60,898 nucleotides of DNA from assembly GCA_027031485.1 (NCBI GenBank), contig JALVQI010000229.1, positions 1-60,898 of the forward strand. The letters run 5' to 3'. A program made the translations under genes and the position numbers. The notes beneath the pieces were generated by a model. That model did no database searches. It saw only the letters and a list, made by a program, of their open reading frames with translations, and was not told where the DNA came from. Below, one piece after another: positions 7,929 to 17,540 of this stretch (positions are counted from its first letter, which is position 1; every line of letters starts with the position of its first letter). The DNA comes from Candidatus Aminicenantota bacterium (lineage in GTDB: Bacteria; Acidobacteriota; Aminicenantia; JAMOAD01).

Positions 7929-9475
7929 AAAAAGGGAAAGAGAAAAGAAAAAATATAAAAGAATATGCTAACACTATAAAAAGAAAAAACTATCGCCAAT
8001 CCTATTGAAAACAGAGAAAAGCTCAAAAGTCTTACCTTCGAAGGATTCAAATTATCTAAAATTAAGAGGGATAGAAAATATGGGAATAAAATCAAGAATA
8101 ACGATAGAGTGGTAAAAGAGTAAATTCTGTCTGATAAGAATGAAAAAAGCTTTAAGGATAAAATAAAGTTTAAAACAAAGGAAACAATAAGAAATAAAAT
8201 AGTAGTGGTTTTTCCCCTCTTAAACAAAAAAGGCGGAGTAAGAATTATTAAAACAATCAGAAAGATTTCTATCAAAGTGTAAATTATATTAAAAGCTTTT
8301 TCCCTTTTCGCAGAGGAGAAAATTTTTACCCTTTTTTTTGAAGCGGTAAGGAAAATATATCCACCTTTTTTTATGTGTTTGTTTAATAAATTCAAATATT
8401 TCATATTATAAAAATCCAAACCTTTCACAGAGTCTTCTCTCTTTATAATAAGCTCAAATTTTAATTTTGAGTTTTTTAAAAAGGTTTCTCCATTCGTTTT
8501 CAAAATATTAATATTAGCCTTCCTCATGTATAAAATAATTGAAGGATAATCATAGTAAATTCTATCCTTTAACCCCTCATCCTCAAATGAGTAAAATATT
8601 TTAAAAAGCCCATTCTCTAAAAAAATATCAATAATCTTAGGGTTTTCTCCTGAAATAAATATTTTACCAAATTTAATCCCCTTCTCTTTTAAAATCCTCT
8701 TTATTCTTTCTTCTAAAAATTCATTTTTATAAGGAAATGAGAAAAGAGGATAAAGATTTTTATAAAAAAACACCTCCTTTTTACCGAAGGCAACCATATA
8801 TGCACCTTTATCCGTTTCAAAACAGATATTGGGCTTTAAGGGAGTGGATACTTTCTTTAAAATGGTTTTATAGCCCAAAATCATAAATGCAAAAACAGGA
8901 ATAACATATAAAATCGGTATAATCCTTCTTCTCCCCCTCTCAACAAAAACAATTAAAAAACCAAGATAAATAATTCCGAGTGTTCCACATATATACCAGC
9001 TATTTAATCTTTTGGCCAGAATAAAAAAGATAAAAAATGGAGAAAGGGAAAATGAAAATAGCGAAATTTTGAATGAGCTCCGGAGATTATCGGATTCTCT
9101 TAAAATCTTACCCAAGATCAACCCTGAAAATAAAAAGGGAAGAGGTAAAAAAAGGAAAGATAAAAAAAATAACCCTGATATTTGCCGGGAAGATGGAGTA
9201 AGCTTTAGATTTATACATAAGATATAATATACAAGATAACCACCCAAAAATGCCCAAAAAATATAATTTTTTGTATCTTCCATCTTGTTATAAGAGGACT
9301 TAAAAAAAACACCCATTACAAAAAACAAAAGGAGAACAAAGACAGAAAATCCGATCCTTAATAGATTAAAATGAGTTATCAAAACAAGATACTTCACTAT
9401 TATGCTTAGGAACCCAAAGCTCATAAATGAGAGTAAAAAATTGTAGAAATTAAGTTCGGTCTTTTTATCAATCAC
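7880..9475 (-). CDS. Membrane protein with degenerate spermidine-synthase-like domain
   Basis: The protein has 531 residues. A block of about six hydrophobic segments (1-210) precedes a soluble region of about 170 residues, and a second hydrophobic block follows. The soluble part resembles the Rossmann core of spermidine synthases: KIFISGENPKIIDIFLE stands where GGGDG would be, NGETFLKNSKLKFELII resembles the DARxYL and FDxII region, and YLNLLNKHIKKGGYIFL resembles the late strand. The glycine-rich and acidic catalytic residues are lost, so it is probably not an active aminopropyltransferase. Its start overlaps the stop of the DUF58 gene (9472-9475). Its 3' end overlaps wtpA-like convergently. 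The function is unknown. Confidence 0.6.
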   Translation of the reverse strand: MIDKKTELNFYNFLLSFMSFGFLSIIVKYLVLITHFNLLRIGFSVFVLLLFFVMGVFFKSSYNKMEDTKNYIFWAFLGGYLVYYILCINLKLTPSSRQISGLFFLSFLFLPLPFLFSGLILGKILRESDNLRSSFKISLFSFSLSPFFIFFILAKRLNSWYICGTLGIIYLGFLIVFVERGRRRIIPILYVIPVFAFMILGYKTILKKVSTPLKPNICFETDKGAYMVAFGKKEVFFYKNLYPLFSFPYKNEFLEERIKRILKEKGIKFGKIFISGENPKIIDIFLENGLFKIFYSFEDEGLKDRIYYDYPSIILYMRKANINILKTNGETFLKNSKLKFELIIKREDSVKGLDFYNMKYLNLLNKHIKKGGYIFLTASKKRVKIFSSAKREKAFNIIYTLIEIFLIVLIILTPPFLFKRGKTTTILFLIVSFVLNFILSLKLFSFLSDRIYSFTTLSLFLILFPYFLSLLILDNLNPSKVRLLSFSLFSIGLAIVFSFYSVSIFFYIFSFLFPFFYFPLYFKRIGGISGL

Positions 9476-10356
9476 TTAGGTTTCCTATCTTTCAATACTT
9501 TTTTCGTAAAATAAGAAGAGATTCCTTTCAATGGATCACTATCAGTATAGAGATCAATTAACTCTATTCCTTTTGATAAAACCGATTTTTTAAATCTACT
9601 TAACATTGTATTATAAGTATTTTTATAAGTATAAAGAGCCTCTCTATCAGAAAAATCAACAGACTTGAACATATAGCTTTCGGGATCAAAAAAATTAAAA
9701 ATTCCGCTTTCAGGGGGATTCTCTTCAACCGGATCCCTTAACATTATAAAAAAGAGATTATTCTTTTTACTTAATCCCAAAAATTTATTTTCAAAATAGA
9801 AAGGTAAAAAATCAGAGACAACAAAAATCAGAGATCTCCTTTTTACCACATTTAAATAGAACTCTATCAAAGGGAGAAAATCCGTTTTTTTCTTTTCCTG
9901 ATTTTTATTCTTTAAAATAAGAGTGTAGTTTGAAAAAAGTCTTTTATCCCCTCTCAAAGGAGGAAGAAAATTCTCTATATCAGAAGAAAAAAGAGTCAAT
10001 GAAACAGGATCCCCATTCTTTAAAGCAATGGCACCTAAAATCGTTGAAATTTCCGCAGCATAATCTATCTTTTCCTTTCCCTTTATACCCACATTCATGG
10101 AGGAGCTAATATCAACAGCAATATAAACAGGAATGTTTCTTTCCTCCTTATACTCTTTAACAAACAATTTACCCATTCTTGAACTTGTATTCCACTCAAT
10201 ATTTTTATACTCATCAAAAAATGTATACTCTCTGATATTATCAAACTCAATCCCTTCTCCTTTGAATAGAGATTTATAAACTCCACTTAACTCACTTTCA
10301 CTCTTCTTCTTTAATTCTATAATTATCCTGTTCAATATTCTGTCATTAATAATCAT
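9472..10356 (-). CDS. DUF58 / von Willebrand factor A-like protein
   Basis: The 294-residue cytoplasmic protein carries the DUF58 signature, here REYTFFDEYKNIEWNTSSR, corresponding to the usual YxxGDDxRxIDW region. A vWA fold follows with a metal-site motif DISSSM (about 92-97) and a later VVSDF. DUF58 proteins usually sit in operons with MoxR AAA+ ATPases and batA-like genes and act in poorly defined maturation or envelope-stress pathways. No MoxR is seen here. Instead the gene overlaps a multi-pass membrane protein by 4 bp. It has its own strong promoter with no leader space. Confidence 0.85.
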   Translation of the reverse strand: MIINDRILNRIIIELKKKSESELSGVYKSLFKGEGIEFDNIREYTFFDEYKNIEWNTSSRMGKLFVKEYKEERNIPVYIAVDISSSMNVGIKGKEKIDYAAEISTILGAIALKNGDPVSLTLFSSDIENFLPPLRGDKRLFSNYTLILKNKNQEKKKTDFLPLIEFYLNVVKRRSLIFVVSDFLPFYFENKFLGLSKKNNLFFIMLRDPVEENPPESGIFNFFDPESYMFKSVDFSDREALYTYKNTYNTMLSRFKKSVLSKGIELIDLYTDSDPLKGISSYFTKKVLKDRKPK

Positions 10357-10361
10357 AAAAA

Positions 10362-10390
10362 ATTATATCTTATTGAAATACATATTACAA
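10362..10390 (-). promoter_or_regulatory. Sigma70-type promoter, probably leaderless, for the DUF58 gene
   Basis: On the minus strand TTGTAA (10385-10390), 17 bp, TATAAT (10362-10367), then 5 T residues to the ATG at 10356. There is no room for a Shine-Dalgarno sequence. Confidence 0.65.
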
Positions 10391-10449
10391 AAAAGTATTG
10401 AGCTATGAACGAATTCGGGGATTGTGAACAGGAAAGTAGGAGATATAAT

Positions 10450-10476
10450 GTAGGGCAATTCATGAATTGCCACTAC
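10450..10476. repeat. Intergenic palindrome around GGCAATTCATGAATTGCC
   Basis: An 18-bp perfect palindrome (10454-10471) is extended by GTAG/CTAC with one unpaired base. Similar palindromes are scattered in many bacterial genomes as short intergenic repeats. It lies in the 198-bp gap between the DUF58 and secreted-protein genes. Confidence 0.65.
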
Positions 10477-10554
10477 AGGTGTTCAATGCTAACTTTTTAC
10501 CCAAGATGAAGTACACACATTTCAATAATCATTTTACAAGCAATAGTTAGAAAT

Positions 10555-11088
10555 TCACTGTTTTTTATTCTTACTTTTTTCTTTTGTGCTTTCCATATCT
10601 TTCAGAACTTTTTCCTCCATAACCTTCCAATCAAATTTTTTAAAAAGAGTCAGAGCCTTTTTATAATGAATTTTTTTAAATTCCATTATAAGTGCCCCGA
10701 ATATATTCTCTTTATTTTTAAAAGGGAGTATTATCTCCCCCTCTTTTTTATTTTTATTATAATAGATCCCGAAATTAAAACCCGAAATTTCTTCTGTTTT
10801 TCTCCAGGCAACATCTCTATCATAGCTCAGGTTTAAAGAATAAGGTTTCCACAAAGCGGAAACTCCGGGTCCTCCAAGTAAGATAATTTTGAAAGATTTT
10901 TCTCCGTTTGAATAACTTTTTTCAATTCTCAATGTATAAACCCTTTCAATATTTATTCTACCACCCACAGGCTCTTCAGCTTTCCAATCAGGGATATCAA
11001 TCAATAATTTATTAAATTCCTCAAAATTAACGGAAAACAGAAAGGATATAATGAGAATAATTGAGACAAAAAACAGGGTTTTTTTCAT
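10555..11088 (-). CDS. Secreted protein of unknown function
   Basis: The 177-residue product has a clear signal peptide (MKKTLFFVSIILIISFLFS) and no cysteine lipobox. The mature part starts VNFEEFNKLLIDIPDWKAEEP, followed by a beta-rich region and a lysine-rich tail (EKSKNKKQ). I recognise no family. Its ATG overlaps the TGA of the upstream zinc-ribbon gene (11085-11088), so the two are co-translated. Confidence 0.6.
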   Translation of the reverse strand: MKKTLFFVSIILIISFLFSVNFEEFNKLLIDIPDWKAEEPVGGRINIERVYTLRIEKSYSNGEKSFKIILLGGPGVSALWKPYSLNLSYDRDVAWRKTEEISGFNFGIYYNKNKKEGEIILPFKNKENIFGALIMEFKKIHYKKALTLFKKFDWKVMEEKVLKDMESTKEKSKNKKQ

Positions 11089-11498
11089 TTCCCTTTTATT
11101 GAATAAAGTCCCTCTTTTTCAAGCTCTTTAACTATCTCTTTTAATATCTCAAATATATGTTCTCTTAAAAACTTTTCATGTTCGGGGATTCTCTGCTCTA
11201 AAACAAGTTCCGCAAATTCATCAAAATTCGGTTTGGGGTAAGTTTTATCATAGCTATCAAGTATTTCAAATATATGCTCCAATATCTCATCTGCAAAGGA
11301 ACCTACAAGCCAGACTCCCGGATGAATGGAACCAACCTCCTTGATATTAAATTTAATGGACTTTATTGCCCTGGGGATAAAATCAAAGTTTTCATCGGCA
11401 GGAAATCCGCAGTGGGGGCAAAGGCTTTTCTCCTTATAGGGTATGAATTTATAACCACACTTTTTGCAAATATACTCATATCCGATATGAAGTGTCAT
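11085..11498 (-). CDS. Zinc-ribbon protein of unknown function
   Basis: The 137-residue protein begins with a rubredoxin-like or zinc-ribbon module, YICKKCGYKF followed by LCPHCGFPAD, giving two CxxC knuckles. A helical, acidic region without known motifs follows. A GGAGAG site precedes the start. It leads a two-gene operon with the secreted protein at 10555. No specific function can be given. Confidence 0.6.
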   Translation of the reverse strand: MTLHIGYEYICKKCGYKFIPYKEKSLCPHCGFPADENFDFIPRAIKSIKFNIKEVGSIHPGVWLVGSFADEILEHIFEILDSYDKTYPKPNFDEFAELVLEQRIPEHEKFLREHIFEILKEIVKELEKEGLYSIKGK

Positions 11499-11613
11499 TT
11501 CTCTCCTTTTTGCATATTATATTAAAAATAGACAACTCATGCAATATTACTCTTGCCAAAATCGGAAAAAAAGGTATAAAATATACTACTTTAAAAAACA
11601 ATGGAGGAAAATA

Positions 11614-12174
11614 TTGAAGAAAGCTTTAATAACTACATTTTTACTTCTAACCCTTTTTTCATTTTCTTTTGGGAAAATTAACGGATTTTCAGAGATCTCT
11701 TTAAATCTTCTTCTTCCTGCTGATCAAAATTTCAAAGATGCCTATTCAAATACCGTATTTTTGCCCTCTCTTTACGCAGGTATTCACATATACAGGGATT
11801 TTTTTGTCTGGGCCGGTTATCGCCTCTTTACCCAAAAGGGAGAGACAACTGCTTTAAAGGATGAAATCAAATACACCGAATATGATACTGGAGTCGGTTT
11901 GGGTTATTCAAAAGAATTAAATGAAAGCCTCAGTGTTGCTATTTATTCAGGTTTTTATTTCATAGCCTTTAAAGAAGAATTAACAGGCTCGGAAAAGGTT
12001 TCAAGAGATTCCACATTGGCTCTGACAGCGGGAGTATCGGTAAAATACAAAATTAAAAATCCCTTTTATGTTTTAATTGGAGCGAATTACACAGGAGGCC
12101 AAAATAACTCCTACAATCCTCCCGCAAAATTAGGCGGAATAATTGCTAAGGCAGGCTTTGGAATTAACTTTTAA
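11614..12174 (+). CDS. Small outer-membrane beta-barrel protein
   Basis: The frame is open from 11539, but the best start is TTG at 11614, 6 nt after GGAGG (11603-11607). This gives a 186-residue protein with a classical signal peptide (KKALITTFLLLTLFSFSFG). Alternating hydrophobic strands and a C-terminal phenylalanine (KAGFGINF) are typical of eight-stranded outer-membrane barrels such as OmpX or OmpW-like proteins. No enzymatic residues are seen. It stands alone before the GT39 operon. Confidence 0.65.
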   Translation: MKKALITTFLLLTLFSFSFGKINGFSEISLNLLLPADQNFKDAYSNTVFLPSLYAGIHIYRDFFVWAGYRLFTQKGETTALKDEIKYTEYDTGVGLGYSKELNESLSVAIYSGFYFIAFKEELTGSEKVSRDSTLALTAGVSVKYKIKNPFYVLIGANYTGGQNNSYNPPAKLGGIIAKAGFGINF

Positions 12175-12189
12175 ATAAAACCGTTCAAA

Positions 12190-12218
12190 TTGACTGCTTT
12201 TTTGCAATTATTTAGAAT
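12190..12218 (+). promoter_or_regulatory. Sigma70-type promoter, probably leaderless, for the GT-C operon
   Basis: TTGACT (12190-12195), 17 bp, TAGAAT (12213-12218), then TCACA and the ATG at 12224. The transcript should start at or next to the A of the start codon. Confidence 0.65.
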
Positions 12219-12223
12219 TCACA

Positions 12224-13864
12224 ATGAATCGTAAGTTTGTTCTTCTTCTTATACTATTTCTACTAACTATAATAATCAGAATCCCAAGGATTGAATCGGA
12301 TCCTCCTTCCATCGTTGCTTCAATATCAGGCAGCGCCAGTATATTCTGTGATGAGGGGATGTACCCTCATAATGCGAGGAATAAAATTCTTTTCAACAAA
12401 TGGGTTACAGATGATTGGAATCCATTTATTTACAACCCGATATTAACTATTCTATATTATCTGACATTTTTGATTTTCGGAGTAAAGATATTATTTGTAA
12501 AATTATGGAATCTTTTGTTTGCTTCCATTTCAGTTCTCTTATTCTTTTATATTGGGAATAAAAAGAAGATTAATATATGGTTACTCTTTCTCCTCTCTCT
12601 ACTCTTTTCATTTGATTTCTACTGGATTAATTATAGCAGAGTCGGACTTCTGGAAAATTTTTCAACTCTTTTTTTCATTCTCTCCTTTGTTTATTTTCTC
12701 AAGATTGAAGATAATCAGAAAAATGCATTTTTATCAGGAATGTTCGCTACCATTGCAATCCTATCAAAATATCTTTTCGCATACTTTTTATTTGCAACTT
12801 TTATTTCAATCCTTTTTTACACATTAAAGAAGAAAAATAAAAAGATCTTACTCTTTTTCACAGGAGGAGTGCTTACAACATTTTTACTCTGGTTGTTTAC
12901 AATATATTTACCAAATTTGAAATATTTTCACAAAATCGGAAATGCCTGGAGCTCTCAGAGTATTCCCCATACGACAAAAAGAATCTTTCATAATCTTATC
13001 AATAACTCCTTACCACGATACTTCTCAATTTCACCCCTAATCTTTTACATAGGGATTTTGTTCATTTCACTTATAATTGTGAAAGTCTTGCTGAGAATGG
13101 AAATAAAAGCTGATGAAGTTTATCTCTTTCTCTGGATCTCTTTTTCCTTTTTTCAAATCGGGATATTAAACTATCAGCCTTTAAGATACTATTTGCCTCT
13201 GATTCCCGCTTTGTTTCTGGCGTTTTCATACATTTTTTCCTATATTAATTCAGAGCAAAACAGACTAAAGTTTTCCTTTTTATCCATTTTTTTAAGTATG
13301 GCTTTTACTTTTATGTTTTTCCGCTCTTTTTCAAAACTTTTGCTTAAACCTCCGTCAGCTTTTTTTGTTTATCCCTTAATCTTCAGAATCACTCTCATAA
13401 TAGCCACACTGCTTTTTCTATACCTATTCATAGGAGGAATAAATAAATTTAAAATAAAAAAAACATTTATAACCATCTTAATTTTTGCTATTATTCTCTG
13501 GGGTGAAATATGGCTGCAATTCAGATTCGGATTCCAGACAAAATACAATTTGAAAAACATAAATACCTATATGGAAAAGAAATTAAATAGGGATAGCTTT
13601 ATAGTCGGACAATGTGCATTGAGAGCTGTTTTTGACACTAAATTAAAAGCAATCCCGGCATACAAAGGCTGGTTCAATGATAAAAACTTATTTCAAAGAT
13701 ATCCTATCACCCATCTTTTGATGTTAAAAAGATTCAACGAGCTCTCATGGATAGTTCATAGATATCCTCAAATCAAAAACAGATTAGAACTAATAAAAAC
13801 ATTCCCTATCTGGGATACAAAACTAATTTTCTATAAATTAAACAAAAAAAAGGAGGAAAAATGA
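12224..13864 (+). CDS. GT39/ArnT-like membrane glycosyltransferase (GT-C fold)
   Basis: The 546-residue protein has about a dozen hydrophobic segments. An acidic motif in the first external loop, SIFCDEGMYPHNARN (Asp43-Glu44), matches the catalytic loop of GT39/ArnT-type transferases. These move a sugar from a polyprenyl-phosphate donor to an acceptor on the outer side of the cytoplasmic membrane. The C-terminal soluble part is short. Its last codons overlap the next start (ATGA, 13861-13864). Donor and acceptor cannot be predicted. The operon partners are a surface FG-GAP/ASPIC protein and a second GT-C-like protein. Confidence 0.8.
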   Translation: MNRKFVLLLILFLLTIIIRIPRIESDPPSIVASISGSASIFCDEGMYPHNARNKILFNKWVTDDWNPFIYNPILTILYYLTFLIFGVKILFVKLWNLLFASISVLLFFYIGNKKKINIWLLFLLSLLFSFDFYWINYSRVGLLENFSTLFFILSFVYFLKIEDNQKNAFLSGMFATIAILSKYLFAYFLFATFISILFYTLKKKNKKILLFFTGGVLTTFLLWLFTIYLPNLKYFHKIGNAWSSQSIPHTTKRIFHNLINNSLPRYFSISPLIFYIGILFISLIIVKVLLRMEIKADEVYLFLWISFSFFQIGILNYQPLRYYLPLIPALFLAFSYIFSYINSEQNRLKFSFLSIFLSMAFTFMFFRSFSKLLLKPPSAFFVYPLIFRITLIIATLLFLYLFIGGINKFKIKKTFITILIFAIILWGEIWLQFRFGFQTKYNLKNINTYMEKKLNRDSFIVGQCALRAVFDTKLKAIPAYKGWFNDKNLFQRYPITHLLMLKRFNELSWIVHRYPQIKNRLELIKTFPIWDTKLIFYKLNKKKEEK

Positions 13865-15603
13865 TAAAAAGAAATCTTATTTTAACAATTCTTTTAAGTT
13901 TGTTATTAACTTTATCCGTTCAATCTCAGGAACTAAAGTTCAAAGATATAACCGCACAAGCCGGCTTATCATTGGTTGATCGATTGGGAGGACACGGAAC
14001 CGCCTGCGGAGATCTTAATAATGATGGCTGGATGGATTTTGTTATTACCAATTCATACAATCCTCAATTTGTATATATAAATCAAAAAAACGGTAAGTTC
14101 AGTCTTACAAAAATTGAAAATCATTATCTCAGCCATCAGGCATTGTTGGTGGATATAGACAATGACGGAGATCTTGACTTTGTAATAGCCAATGCTGGTA
14201 ACGGAGAGCCAAGTAAACTTTATCTTAATAATGGAAATGGCCAATTTACATTTAAAAATAGTGCATTAAAAACAAGTCCGGGAGGAACCAGGGGAACAAC
14301 TGCAAGCGACTTTAACAAAGACGGCTATCTGGACCTTTATACCGTAAATTTTTTATTTCCCAATCAACTTTTTATCAATCACGAAGGAAACTATTTTTCA
14401 GAAGAAGCGGAAAACTGGGATATACAGGATAAGGAAACCAATAAGGCGGGAAGTCAGGGGGTTGTTTCCGTAGACATTAATAATGATAAATTGCCCGATA
14501 TTTTTGTTTGCAAATACAAATACAATACAACCATAAACCAAAAACCACTTTTTTACATAAACCATGGAACATACTTTGTAAATGAAGCTCAAAAGAGAAA
14601 CATAAATGTAGAAAATCTCAATGGGGCAACTTTCGCAGACCTGGACAATGACGGAGATCTCGATTTAATATTAGCCAGACAATCTTCAAACAATTATCTT
14701 ACCATCTATAAAAACAATAACGGTTACTTTCAAAATATGACAAATGTTTTGAAAATTCCCCTAATACATAAACCGATATTTAGTATAATAACAGCAGATT
14801 TAAACAATGATGGATTGGAAGATATTTTCGTAGTTGGTTGGTATTCAACAAACAGATTATTTATAAATAAAGGAAATTGGAATTTTGAAAGTATAAATGC
14901 CTCAATTGAAGATTATTATTTGAACGGGAGATCGGGGTCCTTTATCGATTATGATAATGACGGAGACCTGGATATCCTAATAACAGGTTATATTGAACAC
15001 ACAAGACTTTATGAAAATTTGTACAGCGGGAATAATAAATCAATTCAACTGGATATTTTTGCCCCGAGCGGACAAAAAAGCCCTTTTGATTCAATAGTTT
15101 ATCTATATAAAAATTCATATGCTTACGGAACTCCATGGCAAACAAAACATTTAATATCAACTCAGGGCTATCTATCTCAGCCCTCAACAAGAATGCACTT
15201 CGGGGTTGCTCGGGAGAAAAATCTAAGCTGTAAAATTGAATACAATACGGGGGAAGTAAAATATCTTTTTAATATTCAACCTGAAGCTATTCTTTCGGTG
15301 GGGAATGTTCCGGATATTCAAATTTCAAACACTGAAAAAATTTATGACAGAGGTTTTCTTATAAAGAGAGTTATTGATAAGATAGATATTAGTATTACTG
15401 CCACTCAGCCAGTAAATAAAATTTATGTTTTCAGAAAAAGGACAGATGAAGATTCTTCAAACTATAAATTCATCAAAGAGTTTAATGGTAATACAAACAG
15501 CCTTTTGATTGAATCAGATGAAAATAGTTATGACTATGCAATTTATTATACGACAGAAAGCTCTCAAAGCTTTGTTAAATTTGCAAGTGTTTTGAAAAGA
15601 TAG
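13861..15603 (+). CDS. Secreted VCBS/FG-GAP repeat protein with ASPIC/UnbV domain
   Basis: The 580-residue protein has a signal peptide (MIKRNLILTILLSLLLTLSVQS). Seven calcium-loop repeats form a predicted beta-propeller, among them DLNNDGWMD, DIDNDGDLD, DFNKDGYLD, DLDNDGDLD and DYDNDGDLD. An ASPIC/UnbV region follows (NKSIQLDIFAPSGQ through ISTQGYLSQPSTRMHFGV), as in CRTAC1-like proteins, and a C-terminal beta domain of about 90 residues. Such proteins are extracellular and probably bind calcium and glycans or partner proteins. Translation is coupled to the flanking GT-C genes: overlap upstream, and stop followed immediately by ATG downstream. A glycosylation target or a glycan-binding partner is plausible. 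Confidence 0.85.
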   Translation: MIKRNLILTILLSLLLTLSVQSQELKFKDITAQAGLSLVDRLGGHGTACGDLNNDGWMDFVITNSYNPQFVYINQKNGKFSLTKIENHYLSHQALLVDIDNDGDLDFVIANAGNGEPSKLYLNNGNGQFTFKNSALKTSPGGTRGTTASDFNKDGYLDLYTVNFLFPNQLFINHEGNYFSEEAENWDIQDKETNKAGSQGVVSVDINNDKLPDIFVCKYKYNTTINQKPLFYINHGTYFVNEAQKRNINVENLNGATFADLDNDGDLDLILARQSSNNYLTIYKNNNGYFQNMTNVLKIPLIHKPIFSIITADLNNDGLEDIFVVGWYSTNRLFINKGNWNFESINASIEDYYLNGRSGSFIDYDNDGDLDILITGYIEHTRLYENLYSGNNKSIQLDIFAPSGQKSPFDSIVYLYKNSYAYGTPWQTKHLISTQGYLSQPSTRMHFGVAREKNLSCKIEYNTGEVKYLFNIQPEAILSVGNVPDIQISNTEKIYDRGFLIKRVIDKIDISITATQPVNKIYVFRKRTDEDSSNYKFIKEFNGNTNSLLIESDENSYDYAIYYTTESSQSFVKFASVLKR

Positions 15604-17538
15604 ATGAAAATCAGAGAGAGTCTTCTGATAATTTTATTTTTTTTTCTGAATATATTCATTTATACAAATATAAAAACTGCGCTTCTTTACTCTCTTTTCC
15701 TCCTTTTTATAATTTTATTAATAAATAAAATAGAAAAATTTTTTTATGAACCAAAAAATTTTTCCAGATTTGAAAGGCAAATAATAAATGCAATCATCGG
15801 ATTCGGGGTTTTCCAGTTCATCTGGCTTATTTTCTCTTTTTTCTCTGGGGGAATAACAAAAACTCTTTTGATTTTTTTTCTTCTTATAACCTTATTATTT
15901 TTTATCAAAAATAAAGAAGAAAAGACAAAAAGAGATGAAATAAAGCTCAACCTATTTATCCTCATTTTTCTTTCTTTGTTCATGTTTCTCATTCTTTACC
16001 CTCCTTTCTCACAATTAGGTAAACCAACTTCCCGTGGAATAGCATACAGAGCCTACTTTAGTTCTGATTATCTGAAACATTATAGTGTAATAAGAGTTCT
16101 TTCCGATTATAAGATTCCCCCTCCCAATCCATACTTTTACGGAGAAAAGCTACACTATTACTGGGTCCCCTATTCAATCCCATCGACAATTTTTCCCATT
16201 ACAAAGAATATAAAATATACTACAATCGGATGGTCTGTAATCTCCAATCTGATTTTTCTGATTCTTCTCTTCTACTTTACTTTAAACTATTTCTCATCAG
16301 ATAAATATAAACTCTTAAAAACTTCTTTCTGGAGTATTTCCGCAATTTTATTCGTCAGTTATGAAGGGTTATTTCTTATTTTCAGAAAAGGGCTCTCAAA
16401 TATCACCGATATTTTCCGAATTTCAAGAAATTATAATATAGATGCTCTGACAAGATGGCTCTGGCACATACCGGAAGTTAACACACTCCTGAGAAGCTTA
16501 TTTTATACACCCCAACACCTTTTTAGTTTAACCTTTCTCTTACTATATCTCCATCTGAAAAAGAAAAACAGATTAAAAAATTCAACAGTTAACCTTCTTT
16601 TAGCCTCCTCTTTAGTATCAAGTATTTTCATAGGTTTGGGCTTTCTTATCATAATCTTATTTGATTATTTTTTTAAATTATTTAAAGAAGAAAACAAAGC
16701 CAGAATTATTAAAGAATCCATTATAACAATAACCTTATCCCTATTTTTATTCTTCTTTTTCTATTTATTAAAAATAATCGTATTGGGTGAGAGAAATATT
16801 TTTATTAAAATTATTCCGATAAAGCTCTGGTTAGGTTTTTTCATTCTAAACTTCGGTTTATTTTTCTTCCTGAGCATACCTACCCTCATAAAAAATTTTA
16901 AGAAGAATTCCAACCTACTATCCGTTATCACCCTAACCTCAATAATTTTAATCTTTAGAATAGAAGGTTTTGAATCAGACATCTCATTAAAATTTTCCCT
17001 TGTACTTTTTCTACTTTTATTCTTATCTTCTCTTGAATTCATAGCTTCCTTCGGAGAAAAAAAGCCCATCTTCCATTTAATACTTATTCTATTACTATTA
17101 CCTTCAGTCTTAACAAGCATAATTGATATCAAAAACAGTTCCGATATTTCCAATAAAAACTTTACATTCTATATCCCCAAAGAAGAGTTTATAATGCTCA
17201 GATGGATTGATAAAAATATCCCAAAAAGTAAAGTGATACAGACATATCCACCTGTAAGAGCTCCTTTTGTCTCTATAATACCTTCCTTTACCGGTTGTCA
17301 AATGTATGTGGGAGACAAAATGCACGGAAGAATCTTCCTTGTAAAAGAGAAACTCTACAAAGATAGAATTAATAGATTAACATTCTTACTGAATAACCCG
17401 GAAGATTTAAAAAATAAGTGTAATAATATTGATTATCTCTTCTGGGGATTAAAAGAGGGAAATTATTTTCATAAAATACCGAAATTAAAAGTCATTAAGA
17501 AAATAAAGAAGGTCTTCCTCTTTAAAATTAAAGAATAA
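15604..17538 (+). CDS. Multi-pass membrane protein, DUF2298/GT-C-like
   Basis: The 644-residue protein has many hydrophobic segments and a large conserved external region, YRAYFSSDYLKH followed by NPYFYGEKLHYYW. This resembles the conserved loop of DUF2298-type GT-C proteins (NPxFxGExLxYYY). A soluble C-terminal domain follows (about 510-644). The ATG directly follows the TAG of the FG-GAP gene. It is probably a polyprenyl-linked sugar transferase, but the family match is by eye. Its stop lies only 2 bp from the stop of the convergent SGNH gene at 17541. Confidence 0.65.
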   Translation: MKIRESLLIILFFFLNIFIYTNIKTALLYSLFLLFIILLINKIEKFFYEPKNFSRFERQIINAIIGFGVFQFIWLIFSFFSGGITKTLLIFFLLITLLFFIKNKEEKTKRDEIKLNLFILIFLSLFMFLILYPPFSQLGKPTSRGIAYRAYFSSDYLKHYSVIRVLSDYKIPPPNPYFYGEKLHYYWVPYSIPSTIFPITKNIKYTTIGWSVISNLIFLILLFYFTLNYFSSDKYKLLKTSFWSISAILFVSYEGLFLIFRKGLSNITDIFRISRNYNIDALTRWLWHIPEVNTLLRSLFYTPQHLFSLTFLLLYLHLKKKNRLKNSTVNLLLASSLVSSIFIGLGFLIIILFDYFFKLFKEENKARIIKESIITITLSLFLFFFFYLLKIIVLGERNIFIKIIPIKLWLGFFILNFGLFFFLSIPTLIKNFKKNSNLLSVITLTSIILIFRIEGFESDISLKFSLVLFLLLFLSSLEFIASFGEKKPIFHLILILLLLPSVLTSIIDIKNSSDISNKNFTFYIPKEEFIMLRWIDKNIPKSKVIQTYPPVRAPFVSIIPSFTGCQMYVGDKMHGRIFLVKEKLYKDRINRLTFLLNNPEDLKNKCNNIDYLFWGLKEGNYFHKIPKLKVIKKIKKVFLFKIKE

Positions 17539-17540
17539 AT

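Noticed and set aside
16761..17153. A 130-codon minus-strand frame opposite the DUF2298-like gene
   Set aside because: It is antisense to a hydrophobic coding region and has no start signals.
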